In this document: positions 17,727 through 26,157 of the stretch, piece after piece
Position numbering within the stretch: the stretch's first letter is position 1
How the letters are laid out: every line of letters begins with the position of its first letter
Assembly: GCF_003589925.1 (NCBI RefSeq)
Contig: NZ_CP032382.1
Location: forward strand, 5,022,001-5,086,000
From: Chryseolinea soli
GTDB taxonomy: Bacteria; Bacteroidota; Bacteroidia; Cytophagales; Cyclobacteriaceae
Length of the DNA stretch: 64,000 nucleotides
Reading direction: 5' to 3'
Made by a program: the position numbers and the translations under genes
Notes under the pieces: model-generated
The model's database searches: none
Told to the model about the DNA's origin: nothing
What the model saw: the letters and a program-made list of their open reading frames with translations, nothing else

Positions 17727-19077
17727 AGGTATGGGGGTTAAGTTGACGAATACAAATAAAGAATAAGGCGATGTGCGATTCCCTTACAGGAAATCGGGTA
17801 AACCGAGTTTTTGTTGGTGCGTAGATCGGGTGTCGTGAAAGAAGGGACACTCGTGTCGGTCAAAGAAGTCGCTGATAGGCCAGTATTTTTCCTGCGCAGA
17901 CAGGCGGCCTGATGTACTGCTGTTGGTCAGCAGTGGGTGAGGGGGGAGAATGTTTTTCATGGGGGGTATTGTTTTTTACATAGACAGATTTTATGTGAAC
18001 AATCTTTTTAAAAGGTTACACGCCATTCGTACAACGTTGTTGCTGTACGACGATCGAGAACGGTCAACCTTGTGCTGAACGACACCGTGTCGTGCCATGG
18101 CACGGGGATACGATGACGATCGATTCAAACGAAAAAGGAATACCAAATAAAAACGGAATACCAACGCCAGGGTTGGTGGTTTACAACGATCTCTTCAAAA
18201 AATGAAGAAGTTCGTAAACCTCGTAGTGCTCGAATAAAGCCCGCTAAATCAATTCTTTATTTAAGAGTAGCGTTGTACAGGAGTTTCATTTTCCACAAAA
18301 GCTCAGCGCATAGATCCTAATACAACGGGTTGGATGGTCAATTTCAAAGTTCAACTGCACTCATTTCTTTGAGCGCCGTCGAGAATTTTGATGAATGATT
18401 TTTTATCGATTTGTTATCGTTTTGTTTTAGACATGAACAAAAGTCCACACATTGTTCGGCCATCTCGAGCGCAGTGTTTCCTTGCCAATGTCGATTTATG
18501 TCAATGATAAGAAACTATCGAGGTAAAGTCAATCGTTTGCGATTTCGAGATGATAATTTTTGAAAAAATCACGCCACTAAATTTGTTGCCGGATTGATGT
18601 ATATACAGGTGTCCGGAAATGATATGGAGGAAGAATGGCGAACAGCATGTTGGGCGGTACCGTTCCCGCGCTAATGCAAGATGATTTTTTTGATAGGATA
18701 CCGACAAAGGGCCACGCGCATGGGGATGCATTTCACCAACGGATAGATGCGTCCCCACAGGGTATCACAAACCCGGCGGGCATTGGGAGAGGAGTGATGA
18801 TAGACTGGAAAAATTTGCAACGGGATACCAAAGGTGGAGGAGATTAAAATAGACGCGGTCTTGCTGCGCGATACTCCACCTTGGGGGGACTGGTGGTTTA
18901 AAAGACTTTGTTGACTCGTTCACTTGTTTTTGAATTGCTGCCGTTGTTGCTCCCGCAAGGCGACAGAGATTGGGGAATTTTTTACACGATCCTGTAAGGG
19001 TAGATCCCTTCGCCAGAGTCTATGCATGTTCATAGACTCCGGGCAAAACAGGACCATTGATCACCAACGGTATGACG
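17727..19077. other. Long stretch without a recognisable gene
   Basis: About 1.35 kb upstream of the SusC gene. Small structures are visible: TCGTACA/TGTACGA (18027-18050), CGACAC-C-GTGTCG (18080-18092), the perfect palindrome CGTGCCATGGCACG (18091-18104), and the decamer GGAATACCAA twice around 18135-18161. Near the far end, AAGGG/CCCTT (18996-19010) and GAGTCTATG/CATAGACTC (19016-19039) are adjacent hairpins. They could end transcription from the hydrolase gene at 19078 but lack a T-run. The open frames here (longest 85 codons) resemble nothing known. It may hold a long regulatory leader or decayed sequence. Confidence 0.4.
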
Positions 19078-19917
19078 TTATTTCGGGCTAATCGTGTTCA
19101 GAAAGTCTTCGATCACCGGCAACGCCACTGGTGGGTTATGCGCTTCCTTTAACATCGCGAGTTCGCCCATGAACGTTCCATGACCACCGGGAAATAACGC
19201 AAGGCTGGCGTGCGGCATCCGGCGATACATTTCAACGGCATGTTCCGGCAAAGGCACATCGTGGTCGCCGGCGACGATCAACACAGGTTTTTGAATGGCT
19301 TCGATGGTCTCGTCGGGTATGTCTTTGAACTGCTGCATCCGGTGAGCGCATTGCTCGAACATGATGTGCAGCGCTTCCTCGCTGGGATTGATGGACAGGA
19401 ATTCCTTCTTATAAATGTCAGGCATATCCGAAAACTTTGGCGTCTTCATGGCTTCCCAAAATCCGGGTGCTACGCCGGCGCGTTTGTACATAGAGGAGGC
19501 GATGATGAGTTTATCGACCAGGGCCGGTTGGCGAATGGCAATTTGCAATGCGGTGGTGCCGCCATTACTAAAACCAAAAATGTCGGCCTTGTCGATCTTT
19601 AATTGCTGCAACAGCGCGATCACATCGTCGGCATCTTGTTCGAAGGTGATCTGCCGGCCGTCGCGATTGTCGCTGTGACCGTGCGCTTGCAACTCCACCG
19701 CAATGACCTTGTGCGTCCTGGACAGCGCCGGGATGAGCCGGCCAAACGTGGATTGTATGGTCGACGCCCCGCCGTGAATGAGAACCAGCGGTTTGCCGTT
19801 GCCGTGGATCTCGTAGTACATGTGCAGGCCATTGACGTTGGCGTATTTTCCGTTTTGTGCGATCGCAGCATTCATGAGCGTGATGGTTAATGTGAGTAAC
19901 GTGAGGAAGGTCTTCAT
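19078..19917 (-). CDS. Exported alpha/beta hydrolase
   Basis: 279 residues with a clear signal peptide (MKTFLTLLTLTITLMNAAIAQ, cut after residue 20), so periplasmic or secreted. Oxyanion motif LVLIHGGAS is at 45-53, the nucleophile elbow GFSNGG places Ser117, the acid is in VAGDHDVPLPEH, and the catalytic His is in FPGGHGTFMGE. All triad members are present. Substrate not identifiable; the closest general type is a proline-iminopeptidase/esterase-like hydrolase. It is the last gene of an apparent operon: ArsR, then SRPBCC, then this gene, with 6 bases between it and the SRPBCC gene. Confidence 0.88.
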   Translation of the reverse strand: MKTFLTLLTLTITLMNAAIAQNGKYANVNGLHMYYEIHGNGKPLVLIHGGASTIQSTFGRLIPALSRTHKVIAVELQAHGHSDNRDGRQITFEQDADDVIALLQQLKIDKADIFGFSNGGTTALQIAIRQPALVDKLIIASSMYKRAGVAPGFWEAMKTPKFSDMPDIYKKEFLSINPSEEALHIMFEQCAHRMQQFKDIPDETIEAIQKPVLIVAGDHDVPLPEHAVEMYRRMPHASLALFPGGHGTFMGELAMLKEAHNPPVALPVIEDFLNTISPK

Positions 19918-19923
19918 AGGGAT

Positions 19924-20397
19924 TCAGCGTTGTGTTTTTGTTTTCATTTCGGACAAGTACACGTTGAGTTTCTCGATATTTTGCTTCAGGCCTTCGTCTG
20001 CTTTGAACGTTTTCACGGTCTGGACAAACTCTTCAACGCTTTCAAAGAGCATGTGCCAGGTGATGAACGTTTGATCGCCTTGCTCCTGGAACTCTATCGT
20101 GGCCACAAACCTGGGGCCGGTGATGTGTTCGTAGACCAGTTTTTTATGAAGAATGATCTCTTTGAAGATGCTCTTGTTTTTATAGTTCGTTCCATCCGGG
20201 CCGTGCATGACCAAATCCCACTCGCCACCGGGCTTGAGATCCATCTTGTGGATGGTGTTGGTGAAACCGTTGGGCCCCCACCAGTTGGCGATGTGTTCGG
20301 GCTTGGTCCAAACTTCCCACACCAGGTCGATGGGTGCATTCAGCTTTCGGGAGAGGCGAAGCTCGCGGTCGGCCGTATTACTTTTTTTGTTTTCCAT
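19924..20397 (-). CDS. SRPBCC/AHSA1-like domain protein
   Basis: 157 residues from the ATG at 20397. One START-like fold of the AHSA1/CalC type: ELRLSRKLNAPIDLVWEVWTKPEH, then NWWGPNGFTN, then PGGEWDLVMHGPDG, then GDQTFITWHMLFES. The hydrophobic cavity suggests binding of a small apolar ligand; no enzyme motif is seen. The gene overlaps the end of the ArsR gene by 20 bases, so the two are translationally linked. ArsR plus AHSA1-type pairs are a recurrent arrangement in which the regulator controls its partner. The longer upstream frame is only the ArsR gene read in another frame. Confidence 0.88.
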   Translation of the reverse strand: MENKKSNTADRELRLSRKLNAPIDLVWEVWTKPEHIANWWGPNGFTNTIHKMDLKPGGEWDLVMHGPDGTNYKNKSIFKEIILHKKLVYEHITGPRFVATIEFQEQGDQTFITWHMLFESVEEFVQTVKTFKADEGLKQNIEKLNVYLSEMKTKTQR

Positions 20398-20719
20398 AGC
20401 GTTGTTTTTTGAGTTTTTCCAAATAAGACTCCAAGCTGTCGAGTTTGCTTTCCCAATGCTTCCGGTACTGGTCCACCCACGCCGACACTTCGCTGAGCTG
20501 ATCCAGTTGCGCCTCACAAAACCGGTCGCGGCCACGCTGGGTGATGGTGATGAGACCACAGTCGATAAGAATTTTGACATGCAGGGAGATGGCCTGCCGG
20601 CTGACGTCGAACTTTTCGGCGATGGCGTTCACATTGTGTGGTTCCGCAGAAATCAAGTTGATGATGGCCCTCCGCGTGGGGTCGGCAATGGCCTGGTAGA
20701 CGTCCCGTCTGGCTTTCAT
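20378..20719 (-). CDS. ArsR family winged-helix repressor
   Basis: 113 residues from the ATG at 20719. Classic ArsR core: RRDVYQAIADPTRRAIINLIS, then NVNAIAEKFDVSRQAISLHVKILIDCGLIT, then QRGRDRFCEAQLDQLSEVSAWV. The usual metal-binding cysteines of the alpha-3 helix (ELCVCDL-type) are absent, so it belongs to the non-metal branch normally found with SRPBCC genes. First gene of the three-gene unit 20719-19078. Its promoter carries two identical 16-base sites around a perfect TAnnTTTG box (20725-20770), indicating autorepression. Confidence 0.93.
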   Translation of the reverse strand: MKARRDVYQAIADPTRRAIINLISAEPHNVNAIAEKFDVSRQAISLHVKILIDCGLITITQRGRDRFCEAQLDQLSEVSAWVDQYRKHWESKLDSLESYLEKLKKQRYGKQKK

Positions 20720-20724
20720 AATAT

Positions 20725-20770
20725 GCAAGTAAGTGCTTGCAAATATAGTGCAAGTAAGTGCTTGCGCAAT
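20725..20770 (-). promoter_or_regulatory. ArsR promoter with twin operators
   Basis: On the minus strand the promoter reads ATTG (20770-20767), 19 bases, then TATATTTG (20747-20740), a close match to the Bacteroidota -33/-7 pattern. The 16-mer GCAAGTAAGTGCTTGC, with dyad arms GCAAG/CTTGC, occurs identically at 20725-20740 and 20750-20765. One copy overlaps the -7 box and start site; the other lies inside the spacer. Binding at either would block RNA polymerase. Confidence 0.75.
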
Positions 20771-20895
20771 ATTTTTGATAAAAATTTTATGCTTTGGGTA
20801 TTTTGAACGCTAAACCACTTTTTAGGCTTTTTGCAACATTTTTAGGTATTTTTGAAAAAAGCACAAAGTTCTCCCGGTCAAAGGGAGAGGTAAGC

Positions 20896-21306
20896 ATGAT
20901 AAGAGGCCAATGGATATCGTTTCTCTTCAGCATCGCGTTTGCGATGTCATTGGCGCACAGTGTCCTTCCCCACGCCCATTCAAAAGAAAAAGCAAAGCAA
21001 GGGAAAGAGACGGCTTCTCACCACCATCACGGTCATCATCATTCACATGCACAGGATGAAAAGTCAAAGCCTGCGCTACCGGTCTTCGCGCATTTTTCCA
21101 ACGCGGATTTTATTGGTTCAGTAAAATATTCGTTTCAGGAGAAACAGCAACGCCCAGAGTTGACCTGCGTCCAAGCCGTTGTCGTTTCGGTAGCTTTGCC
21201 GCTTCTGACGTACCTGCCTTCCCCTGTGCCCCACGCACGCGACCTACCAAACAAGGTATTCCTCTCTCTTCGATCACTCCGCGGCCCTCCTTATTTCCTT
21301 TCTTAA
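20896..21306 (+). CDS. Histidine-rich secreted protein, unknown
   Basis: 136 residues from the ATG at 20896, which has a purine-rich GGGAGAGG eight bases upstream; the frame opens at 20794 but the longer version has no signal. Residues 1-25 look like a signal peptide (IRGQWISFLFSIAFAMSLAHS), followed by HAHSKEKAK and then a dense His tract (HHHHGHHHSHAQDE). The rest has no recognised domain. The His tract suggests metal binding (Zn, Cu or Ni), consistent with the metal-type genes that follow on the same strand. Function not established. Confidence 0.6.
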   Translation: MIRGQWISFLFSIAFAMSLAHSVLPHAHSKEKAKQGKETASHHHHGHHHSHAQDEKSKPALPVFAHFSNADFIGSVKYSFQEKQQRPELTCVQAVVVSVALPLLTYLPSPVPHARDLPNKVFLSLRSLRGPPYFLS

Positions 21307-21449
21307 AAATCCAGGAAGCGATTCCGTCATGGAATCATATCGCCTTCACCTGGTAAATTCCTATTGACTTTTTTGACGAATTGCGTAACGCATGCCGGGA
21401 CATGGAGGCCTTTTTAGCTGCCGATGTTTTGGTAAAAAAAGAATTTAAC

Positions 21450-22094
21450 ATGAAAACAAGACTCGTGCTAGTGATGGCACTGCTGCTTTCTATTTCAATG
21501 CCGACAGAGGCACATCAAGGGCATAAAAACAACGCGCAGGACAGTATTGTAACAAACCCTGAACAAGTTCACGGCGATACCGCCCATCATCATGATGGGG
21601 CCGTGGCAAATAACCCATCCAAGGTCACGGCAGACCTCGGTGACTTCCCCACGCTTCATCCGCTCATTGTCCATTTTGCCATCGTACTGATCATGGTGGC
21701 CGCAGTTCTCCAACTGCTGAACCTGATCCTGATCAAAAAGGAAATTGCCTGGATCATCACCGGCATTCTTTTGATTGGGGTGTTGGCGGCATGGATGGCC
21801 GGAAGGAATTTTCACCCGCACACCCATGGGATCAGCGACCACGCCAAAAGCGTATTGGAACAACACGATACATGGGCGGACTGGACCATCAACATCGGCG
21901 TAATCAGTTTGCTGTTGCAAGTCGTGAATTTATTTTTCTTCAAAACAAAACGGTGGGCCATGGCGGTCATTGCCATGGCCCTTGTCCTATCGGGATGCAG
22001 CGTGGCCCTGGCAGGACATTACGGCGCGCAGCTGGTGCACCTCGAAGGCATCGGCCCACAAGGAAAATATTTGGAAAAAGGACATCATCATTAA
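21450..22094 (+). CDS. DUF2231 membrane protein with His-rich periplasmic segment
   Basis: 214 residues from the ATG at 21450 (MKTRLVLVMALLLS, signal-like first helix). A His-rich stretch (HQGHKNNAQ; HGDTAHHHDGAV) leads into a DUF2231 domain: FPTLHPLIVHFAIVLIMVAAVLQLL, then ITGILLIGVLAAWMAGRNFHPH, then WTINIGVISLLLQVVNLFF and a final helix ending HYGAQLVHLEGIGPQGKYLEKG. About five transmembrane segments in total. DUF2231 proteins often occur beside copper or heme/cytochrome genes; the exact role is unknown. It precedes a heavy-metal-binding lipoprotein by 36 bases, probably the same transcript. Confidence 0.85.
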   Translation: MKTRLVLVMALLLSISMPTEAHQGHKNNAQDSIVTNPEQVHGDTAHHHDGAVANNPSKVTADLGDFPTLHPLIVHFAIVLIMVAAVLQLLNLILIKKEIAWIITGILLIGVLAAWMAGRNFHPHTHGISDHAKSVLEQHDTWADWTINIGVISLLLQVVNLFFFKTKRWAMAVIAMALVLSGCSVALAGHYGAQLVHLEGIGPQGKYLEKGHHH

Positions 22095-22130
22095 TCTTTT
22101 AATCTTTTGCTAAACTCAAACCCCATAACT

Positions 22131-22427
22131 ATGAAAAAAACAATCTTAATGACGACCGTTGTCATCGCCGGGCTATTTACTTCCGCAGTATTGATTTCCA
22201 GCTGCGGTGGCAAAAAAGAACACGGCACAGAAGAACACCATCATGGGGAAGGTGACACGACCGCGCACCACGATGAAATGGAAATGGACTCAACACAAAT
22301 GGCATATGCCTGCCCCATGCATCCTGAAGTAACGGGTAAAGAAGGGGATGCCTGCTCCAAGTGTGGAATGAAGCTGGTAGCGGTGAACGCCGACAGCACA
22401 AAAATGCACGGTGAGCACGAGCACTAA
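22131..22427 (+). CDS. Lipoprotein with heavy-metal-binding domain
   Basis: 98 residues from the ATG at 22131. Lipoprotein signal with lipobox ISSC (Cys25), then a His/Glu-rich stretch (HGTEEHHHGEGD; HHDEMEMD), then the compact motif YACPMHPEVTGKEGDACSKCGMKL. That CPMHP...CxxCGM arrangement is the heavy-metal-binding domain seen in CusB/CopA-type copper proteins. It likely binds Cu or Zn at the cell envelope. It lies between DUF2231 and TlpA-like genes on the same strand. Confidence 0.9.
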   Translation: MKKTILMTTVVIAGLFTSAVLISSCGGKKEHGTEEHHHGEGDTTAHHDEMEMDSTQMAYACPMHPEVTGKEGDACSKCGMKLVAVNADSTKMHGEHEH

Positions 22428-22543
22428 GCGCCGAACAGGTATTTGTATGCCATAAAATTTAGAACGGATGGTGTCCCTTTTGGCGCCATTCCAGATCTCT
22501 TATGTATGAGAAAATTGTATGATCTAAACGCAGTCACGAGAAC

Positions 22544-23107
22544 ATGGAACATTTAGTAATGAAATACACAGCCACGCCATTCAAGCGCCATGACGCCAGG
22601 CTTGTCACAACTTTGGCGTGTGCCATGCTTTTATGGAGTATGCCAGGATGCGGAAGTAAAACTTCAGAACAAGCGGCCGCACCGGAGGTAAAGGAGAGCA
22701 TCACCACCAAGATCAAGATCAACGAGTTGAACAATGAGGCCATTGCGTTAGATCAACATCGAGGGAAAACCATTTTCATCAACTTTTGGGCAACCTGGTG
22801 TGGGCCTTGCATCAAAGAGATGCCCTCCATCGAAAGAGCAAAAAATATTCTGAAAGACCGGAACATTGAATTTATGGTGGCCTCCAATGAGTCGGTCGAA
22901 CAAATTCAGGGCTTTGCTACAAAACGAAATCTAGACATTCACTATGTGCAGTTGCAAAACCTGGAAGAACTCAATATTCCGGCATTGCCCACCACCTACA
23001 TCATTGATCCTGCGGGCGAACTGGTCTTTTCAGAGACAGGCTATCGCGAATGGGACGAGGCAGCCAACATCGAACTACTCACTAAAATCATCGACAGCCA
23101 TGAATAG
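22544..23107 (+). CDS. TlpA/ResA-like thiol-disulfide oxidoreductase lipoprotein
   Basis: 187 residues. Lipobox SMPGC (Cys36) follows a hydrophobic stretch, so it is anchored on the periplasmic side. The thioredoxin fold carries the active site WATWCGPC (Cys86/Cys89) and the cis-Pro region IPALPTTYIIDPAGEL. Such proteins keep periplasmic cysteines reduced, for cytochrome c or copper-centre assembly. A second ATG at 22559 is a possible start. The stop codon overlaps the next gene by 8 bases, tying its translation to the Asp-box protein and suggesting that protein as a client. Confidence 0.92.
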   Translation: MEHLVMKYTATPFKRHDARLVTTLACAMLLWSMPGCGSKTSEQAAAPEVKESITTKIKINELNNEAIALDQHRGKTIFINFWATWCGPCIKEMPSIERAKNILKDRNIEFMVASNESVEQIQGFATKRNLDIHYVQLQNLEELNIPALPTTYIIDPAGELVFSETGYREWDEAANIELLTKIIDSHE

Positions 23108-24293
23108 ATACCCGTTTCTCGCCTTGTCGTTGTTGCTGGTTGCCGGCTGTAGTGTTCAGAAAACAAATGAAACCGCGACGGTCATCGCCATGGATTCGCC
23201 GGCGAAGGAAGGCAGCGGCGAGCCTTACCTGTTTACCGATGAGAAAGGAAAAGTCTACTTGTCGTGGTTGGAAAAAATGGAGGGTCACCAGGCGTTTAAA
23301 TATTCCAGCCTGGCCGTGGGGAAATGGTCTGAACCGATCCTGATCGATTCGGGAAAGAATTGGTTTGTGAACTGGGCGGACTATCCCATGATCGCATCGT
23401 CAGGGAAAGATCTGCTGGCACATTACCTGGAGAAAAATGGAGAAGGAACCTATTCTTATAATGTGAAGGTGACCTCTTCTCCGGACCATGGCAAAACATG
23501 GAAAGCTCCCATAACGCTGCACGACGACGGGAAGGAAGCCGAACATGGCTTTGTGTCCATGCTTCCTTATCAGGAGCATTTTTTCTTTGCCTGGTTGGAC
23601 GGTAGAAATACGGTGGCCGAGGGAATGGAAAATCATGATGGACACCAGGGCCCGATGAGTTTGCGCGCGGCGATTGTCGATAAAGAGGGGAATAAAATAA
23701 AGGAATGGGAATTGGATGATCGTACCTGTGATTGTTGCCAAACCAGTGCAGCCCTGACCGAGAGTGGGCCCGTAGTCGTGTATCGGGATCGTTCGGAAGG
23801 TGAAATTCGCGATATGTCCATTGTGCGCTTCGTGAACAACGCCTGGACAAAGCCGGAAGAGATTCATCATGACAACTGGAAAATCGCGGGATGCCCCGTG
23901 AATGGACCACGCGTGGTGGCCAACGGAAATTTTCTCGCCATTGCCTGGTATACGGTGTCTGAAGGCAGATCGAAAGTAAGCGTGATTTTTTCACAGGATG
24001 GAGGAAAGTCTTTTGGTCATCCTGTTCAGGTGGACGAGGGCAGGGCCATTGGCAGGGTGGATATCGTTATGCTGGAAGATGAATCGATCATGGTCAGTTG
24101 GATGGAGGGCACTACGATCAAGGCAGCAAAGGTACATGCCGATGGAACAAAGGATTCATCGCTGACCATTGCGTCGTCATCGGAGGCCAGGTCGAGCGGT
24201 TTCCCCCAGATGACAAAGTCGGGCAACGAACTGTTTTTTGCCTGGACAGATGACAAGGACAACGTAGTGAAGGTCGCCAAGCTAACGTTGTAG
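23100..24293 (+). CDS. Asp-box/sialidase-fold lipoprotein with a CDCC motif
   Basis: 397 residues from the ATG at 23100, which overlaps the TlpA gene by 8 bases. The frame extends upstream only as a shadow of that gene. Lipobox VAGC (Cys17). The body looks like a beta-propeller with Asp-box repeats (SPDHGKTW at 127-134; SQDGGKSF later), as in BNR/sialidase-fold proteins. The sialidase arginine triad is not evident, so calling it a sialidase would be unsafe. An unusual cluster, DRTCDCCQTS (Cys210, Cys212, Cys213), lies between repeats and could be a metal site or redox partner for the upstream thioredoxin. Confidence 0.75.
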   Translation: MNRYPFLALSLLLVAGCSVQKTNETATVIAMDSPAKEGSGEPYLFTDEKGKVYLSWLEKMEGHQAFKYSSLAVGKWSEPILIDSGKNWFVNWADYPMIASSGKDLLAHYLEKNGEGTYSYNVKVTSSPDHGKTWKAPITLHDDGKEAEHGFVSMLPYQEHFFFAWLDGRNTVAEGMENHDGHQGPMSLRAAIVDKEGNKIKEWELDDRTCDCCQTSAALTESGPVVVYRDRSEGEIRDMSIVRFVNNAWTKPEEIHHDNWKIAGCPVNGPRVVANGNFLAIAWYTVSEGRSKVSVIFSQDGGKSFGHPVQVDEGRAIGRVDIVMLEDESIMVSWMEGTTIKAAKVHADGTKDSSLTIASSSEARSSGFPQMTKSGNELFFAWTDDKDNVVKVAKLTL

Positions 24294-24337
24294 CAAACGC
24301 GTCGGTTATCAAGTTTTTACTGGATTCCTGCCGGTGT

Positions 24338-25132
24338 TTACCAAACGGCAATGATCCTTGAAAATCCGCCTGTAGCTTTTCCCACTTTTGGTGCGGCCAC
24401 GATCACGGTCGCACCTGTTTTTGGGATTTTATCCAGGTTGGCCACGCATTCTACGCCCCATTTTCCAGCTTCAAAAAGGGTTTTGTGTCCGGTATAATTT
24501 TCATCGATCCCCGGGTCAAAGGACAATACATCAACACCAATGCCGGCAATATTTCTTTCTTCAACTAAGAATTTTATGGCGTCATTCGAAAACCCCGGAT
24601 AGTGTTTTACCTGTTGACTATCCAATCCAACAAACAAGGAGTCTCTTAAATGTTTCTCCCAACCGGAATACATCATCACACAGGCGTGGTCGGGTATTTT
24701 TCCAAACGCTTTTTCAAAGGTCATGATATCCTCAACGGTTAACACGGCATCGCTGTTTTTTGATGCTTTCTCTTCAATGTCGATAACCACGACGGGAACA
24801 ATGAGGTCTTTTAATTCCAATTGATCCAGCGATTTTTGATTCGCGATGAAATGATTGGGGGCGTCGGTATGCGTGCCTAAATGTTCGTGTATTTTCCAGG
24901 AGTTTGCTTCGACGCCATTGTCCTTTAAAGTTGCCATAGGAATTAGCGCAAAGGGGTAGGTCAATTTTTTTACAGGGATGAAAGGAAAATCCGACGTAAG
25001 GGTATGAGTTAAATCAACAATGTTGTCGATGCGGATAGTGGTACCTACATCTTTGGGTTGTTCGCGGGTGCAACCGGCTAAAAAGATGATCACAAAAAAG
25101 GTTATCCCGGATAGTATTGCTTTCATTTTCAT
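24338..25132 (-). CDS. Cyclase/kynurenine-formamidase family lipoprotein
   Basis: 264 residues with a lipoprotein signal (lipobox LAGC, Cys21). It carries the family metal-binding signature HLGTHTDAPNHF (the usual H-G-T-H-x-D-x-P-x-H pattern with L for the first residue) plus DLTHTLTSDFPFI near the start and GIGVDVLSFDPGI later. Members hydrolyse amides or lactones using divalent metals; kynurenine formamidase is the best-known case, but the envelope location argues for another substrate. Convergent with the metal-type operon; no partner gene. An inverted repeat TGCCG/CGGCA overlaps its stop codon. Confidence 0.87.
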   Translation of the reverse strand: MKMKAILSGITFFVIIFLAGCTREQPKDVGTTIRIDNIVDLTHTLTSDFPFIPVKKLTYPFALIPMATLKDNGVEANSWKIHEHLGTHTDAPNHFIANQKSLDQLELKDLIVPVVVIDIEEKASKNSDAVLTVEDIMTFEKAFGKIPDHACVMMYSGWEKHLRDSLFVGLDSQQVKHYPGFSNDAIKFLVEERNIAGIGVDVLSFDPGIDENYTGHKTLFEAGKWGVECVANLDKIPKTGATVIVAAPKVGKATGGFSRIIAVW

Positions 25133-25364
25133 TTTGAGTTAGAAGGTCCTGACTTTTCTCTCAAACGCATTTGAGCATAGGTTGGTTGAGTCAATATGAA
25201 TTCGTCAAGCTTTTGGTAAAGATATGAGAGTTTGTACGGGGTAGCGGACAAGGATCACCCGGACATGCAGGGTCAGCGTTGGAACATAAGTATAAGCGCC
25301 ATTTTCCCGAAATGAACGAGAGCCGGTCAACAAACTAACATTTGGCGATATATCTGGTCGCCGA

Positions 25365-25769
25365 TCAGTTTCTTCTGGCCGGTTTAACCGCGCTGGTTTT
25401 TCCAGGGGACTTCCCGGAACGTTTACTTTTCATGCGAGCGGCCGGAACCTTCTCGGTGGCGCGATCACCCAAAGGGCTCCTTGAATCCCCATTCCCCTCA
25501 CGGATTAAATAGTCGTTGATGCTCACAAATTCAAGTGTGGGGACTTTGCCCATCATGAGCGATAGTTCGATCAATTTCTTTAGCGTGAAATTGAAATTGC
25601 CTTTTAACACCTGGTTCACGTAAGAGCTGCTTACCCCCAAATGATCGGCAATTTCTTTTTGCGTGAGGCTGTGATCGTCCATGTATTGCTGCAATTGGCG
25701 ATACACTTCAGCCTGATATTTCGACAACAAGTAGTCGGGATGTTTGAAAAGCTTGTGTTTTGAGATCAT
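25365..25769 (-). CDS. HigA-like antitoxin, XRE helix-turn-helix
   Basis: 134 residues. The central XRE HTH (about residues 25-75) reads QQYMDDHSLTQKEIADHLGV, then SYVNQVLKGNFNFTLKKLIELSLMMG. The C-terminal tail is strongly basic (KVPAARMKSKRSGKSPGKTS). Its ATG lies one base from the toxin stop codon, in the toxin-first order typical of higBA modules. It is expected to neutralise the toxin and repress the shared promoter. A general XRE regulator is the alternative, but the tight coupling to a RelE-fold gene favours the antitoxin role. Confidence 0.8.
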   Translation of the reverse strand: MISKHKLFKHPDYLLSKYQAEVYRQLQQYMDDHSLTQKEIADHLGVSSSYVNQVLKGNFNFTLKKLIELSLMMGKVPTLEFVSINDYLIREGNGDSRSPLGDRATEKVPAARMKSKRSGKSPGKTSAVKPARRN

Positions 25770-25770
25770 T

Positions 25771-26157
25771 TTAACCCCCTTTAAAGCGTTGATATTCTTT
25801 TATTATTTTCTTGAACCGGTCAATGTCCTGGGCTTGATTCTTCTTTGTACCTCCGATAACAACGATTTGGCCGGTTCCTTTTTCATGAAAGAAATATGTT
25901 CTTAAATGTTTTGATTTTGCCTCGTACCCCTGGATTTTGCTCTTGCCAAGTCGAAGCTTTTTACATTTGGGATGGACTTTGCAATTGGCAACGTCTTCAA
26001 TAATTTGATAGATAGCGGTTAGCTCCCCTTCCAAATTTGAGTCTTCATATTCCTCTATAAACGGGTCCAATAAACACTTGCTATCGCGTATAAGCTTATA
26101 AACGCGTTGTATTGTCGAATCGAACTGGGATATTCTTGCAACGGTAAAAGTAATCAT
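25771..26157 (-). CDS. HigB/RelE-like toxin
   Basis: 128 residues. The C-terminal half follows the RelE/HigB fold: KLRLGKSKIQGYEAKSKHLRTYFFHEKGTGQIVVIGGTKKNQAQDIDRFKKI. In that region the basic residues and the FFHEKG...GGTKKNQ strand-turn are the usual ribosome-dependent RNase features. The N-terminal half (an Asp/Glu-rich helix pair) is longer than in minimal RelE. It precedes the antitoxin by one base. A 22-base perfect palindrome abuts its start codon (26158-26179). Confidence 0.78.
   Translation of the reverse strand: MITFTVARISQFDSTIQRVYKLIRDSKCLLDPFIEEYEDSNLEGELTAIYQIIEDVANCKVHPKCKKLRLGKSKIQGYEAKSKHLRTYFFHEKGTGQIVVIGGTKKNQAQDIDRFKKIIKEYQRFKGG

Noticed and set aside
18635..18847. 70-codon plus-strand frame with a purine-rich sequence before its ATG
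   Set aside because: No recognisable domain, and the overlapping minus frame is equally long. The SD-like sequence is weak evidence in Bacteroidota, which rarely depend on it.
23100..24293. Annotation of the Asp-box protein as a sialidase
   Set aside because: Asp boxes are present, but the arginine triad and the catalytic Tyr/Glu arrangement of sialidases could not be found.
24339..24358. TGCCG/CGGCA hairpin at the end of the cyclase-family gene as a terminator
   Set aside because: It overlaps the coding end and has no T-run on the relevant strand.
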